A stretch of 64,000 nucleotides of DNA from Candidatus Regiella endosymbiont of Tuberolachnus salignus. GTDB lineage: Bacteria; Pseudomonadota; Gammaproteobacteria; Enterobacterales; Enterobacteriaceae. The stretch lies in assembly GCF_964020115.1 (NCBI RefSeq), contig NZ_OZ026542.1, positions 2,497,436-2,561,435 of the forward strand, written 5' to 3'. The notes beneath the pieces were generated by a model. That model did no database searches, was not told where the DNA came from, and saw only the letters and a list, made by a program, of their open reading frames with translations. The translations under genes and the position numbers were made by a program. Shown here piece by piece: positions 63,011 to 64,000 of this stretch (its first letter is position 1; each line of letters opens with the position of its first letter).

Positions 63011-63720
63011 TATTCCCTTATTTTTTATTAAAAAGTGGCTTATTCAAAAGTTTGTTATTAAAAATCGCCCTATTGCTTTCCGTTACAGCAGCGCACGCCC
63101 AACTGCTTGCTATTCCAACGCGAATTACGGTAGAAGGATTAGAAAAAGATCAGACTATTCGAGTGATTAATAAAGGTGATATCCCTATTTATTTAAATGT
63201 GATATTAGAGCGTATTGAAAATCCCGGAAAGAATCCAGAAAATAAAACACCAATAGGCCAGATCCAACATCCTGAAATGATATTTAATCCCACACGTATT
63301 ACTTTAGGAGCAAAACAAGAACGTCATATTAATTTAATTCCTTTAACCACGCCTCTACAGGAAACGTTATATCGTCTTTATATTACGCCAGTGACACAAA
63401 CTAAAATAAAGGGAATAGATGATAAAAAAATAACCGTGCCGCTAACCTTTGGCGTAGCTTATGGGGTATTAATTCATCATTTACCCGCATCTGCACAACA
63501 AACTCAGCGCTGGGAATATCAATGCATGGAGCCAAGCGGAATAAAACTGACCGCCATGGGAAAAATACACAACAGCTTTAATGATCTTCGTGTCCCTAAC
63601 AGCCAGCAAGAAATCCCCTCTAGCCAAAATGTTTATCCCGGCACGCCGATCCTGTTACCTAATATCAAGCAACTCAGCGGAGAGGTTGAAGAAAAAAGTT
63701 TCTCCATCGTTTGCCCATAA
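63007..63720 (+). CDS. CS1-type fimbrial periplasmic chaperone
   Basis: Holds pilins in the periplasm and delivers them to the usher. It has 237 residues with a signal peptide (hydrophobic 10-28, ending AAHA). An Ig-like domain ([48 protein letters not shown]) and a second domain with a Cys pair (YQCMEP ... FSIVCP) follow. This is the alternate-chaperone family (CooB/CfaA/EcpB-like). Being last after the usher is unusual, since the chaperone commonly comes first or second. No tip adhesin gene follows; glyQ begins 80 bp later. Confidence 0.78.
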   Translation: MIFPYFLLKSGLFKSLLLKIALLLSVTAAHAQLLAIPTRITVEGLEKDQTIRVINKGDIPIYLNVILERIENPGKNPENKTPIGQIQHPEMIFNPTRITLGAKQERHINLIPLTTPLQETLYRLYITPVTQTKIKGIDDKKITVPLTFGVAYGVLIHHLPASAQQTQRWEYQCMEPSGIKLTAMGKIHNSFNDLRVPNSQQEIPSSQNVYPGTPILLPNIKQLSGEVEEKSFSIVCP

Positions 63721-63800
63721 AGCTTAAACCTGTAGATCCGAGCTGCATATGTTATTGCCAAAAGGTATACTGCCGCATTCGATTCCTGTGCGGATTTACT

Positions 63801-64000
63801 ATGCCACCATTTCATCAGCAAACTTTTCAGCGCTTAATACTGACACTACAAGACTATTGGGCAGACCAAGGTTGTACCATTATTCAACCACTGGATATAG
63901 AAATTGGTGCCGGCACTTCACATCCCATGACCTGTCTACGCGCCATTGGCCCCGAGCCCATAGCCGCGGCTTATGTACAACCTTCGCGGCGCCCTACTGA
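63801..64000 (+). CDS. glyQ: Glycyl-tRNA synthetase alpha subunit (start only)
   Basis: The first 66 codons of GlyQ, the catalytic subunit of the tetrameric bacterial GlyRS, run off the window end. The translated start [20 protein letters not shown] is followed by [20 protein letters not shown] and [20 protein letters not shown], all strongly conserved. A longer frame on the same strand starting at 63749 is a shadow. The ATG follows gtgcggatttact with only a weak Shine-Dalgarno (cgga). glyS would be expected just downstream. Confidence 0.95.
   Translation, partial: MPPFHQQTFQRLILTLQDYWADQGCTIIQPLDIEIGAGTSHPMTCLRAIGPEPIAAAYVQPSRRPT

Noticed and set aside
63721-63800. Riboswitch or T-box before glyQ
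   Set aside because: Only 80 bp lie between the genes and no specifier loop or terminator is visible; T-boxes are not expected in this group for glyQ.

Overview
The window comes from a gammaproteobacterium of the order Enterobacterales. Almost every housekeeping protein reads as a close relative of its Escherichia/Yersinia counterpart, and many E. coli gene neighbourhoods survive: fabF-acpP-fabG-fabD-fabH-rpmF-yceD, rluC/rne, trkA-rsmB-fmt-def/dprA, and thrS-infC-rpmI-rplT-pheS-pheT-ihfA. The hemin locus has the Yersinia order hmuR-S-T-U-V. The sequence is AT-rich. Genes expected at conserved places are absent (plsX, yceF, pabC, and uvrA beside ssb), and the spacers are filled with short palindromic mobile elements. 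This combination suggests a genome in reduction, such as a facultative insect symbiont related to Yersinia (a Regiella/Hamiltonella-like organism). That identification is inference.

Layout. 1-5.1 kb: the C-terminal part of an unknown protein, then the fatty-acid synthesis cluster on the minus strand. 5.1-8.7 kb: rpmF, yceD and rluC separated by nested repeats. 8.7-19.6 kb: rne, pyrC, an RcsA-like regulator, trhO, lpxL, cvrA and argS. 19.7-23.3 kb: murJ, yceB and aroH. 23.3-25.0 kb: an AT-rich island of orphan small genes bracketed by two copies of one 102-bp repeat. 25.0-30.1 kb: yhjD, rsmJ, prlC and ssb. 30.4-31.4 kb: an IS5-type insertion sequence sitting inside a palindromic repeat. 31.4-37.2 kb: the hemin uptake operon with a Fur-box-like palindrome. 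37.4-43.6 kb: trkA, rsmB, fmt, def and dprA. 43.6-44.9 kb: a pile of repeats and the second IS copy. 45-54 kb: ubiI, ihfA, pheTS, rplT, rpmI, infC and thrS. 54-60 kb: ybiT, an Ail/OmpX porin-like protein, nadE and a YigM-type transporter. 60-63.7 kb: a three-gene CS1-type (class 5) fimbrial operon. 63.8 kb to the end: the start of glyQ.

The most distinctive feature is the repeat population. At least six families of about 100-300 bp recur, here named A to F. Families A, C and D each have terminal inverted repeats and are flanked by a duplicated TA. Two A copies can be compared with related unoccupied sequence, and this supports insertion into TA, as in IS630/Tc1-mariner relatives. Elements sit inside other elements, one A copy supplies the last residues and stop codon of rsmJ, and others occupy the places where plsX and yceF would be expected.

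Functionally the window encodes membrane lipid and lipid A synthesis, lipid II export, heme capture and degradation, translation machinery, one-carbon and protein-maturation steps, NAD and ubiquinone synthesis, and adhesion organelles. No CRISPR array, rRNA or tRNA gene was recognised.
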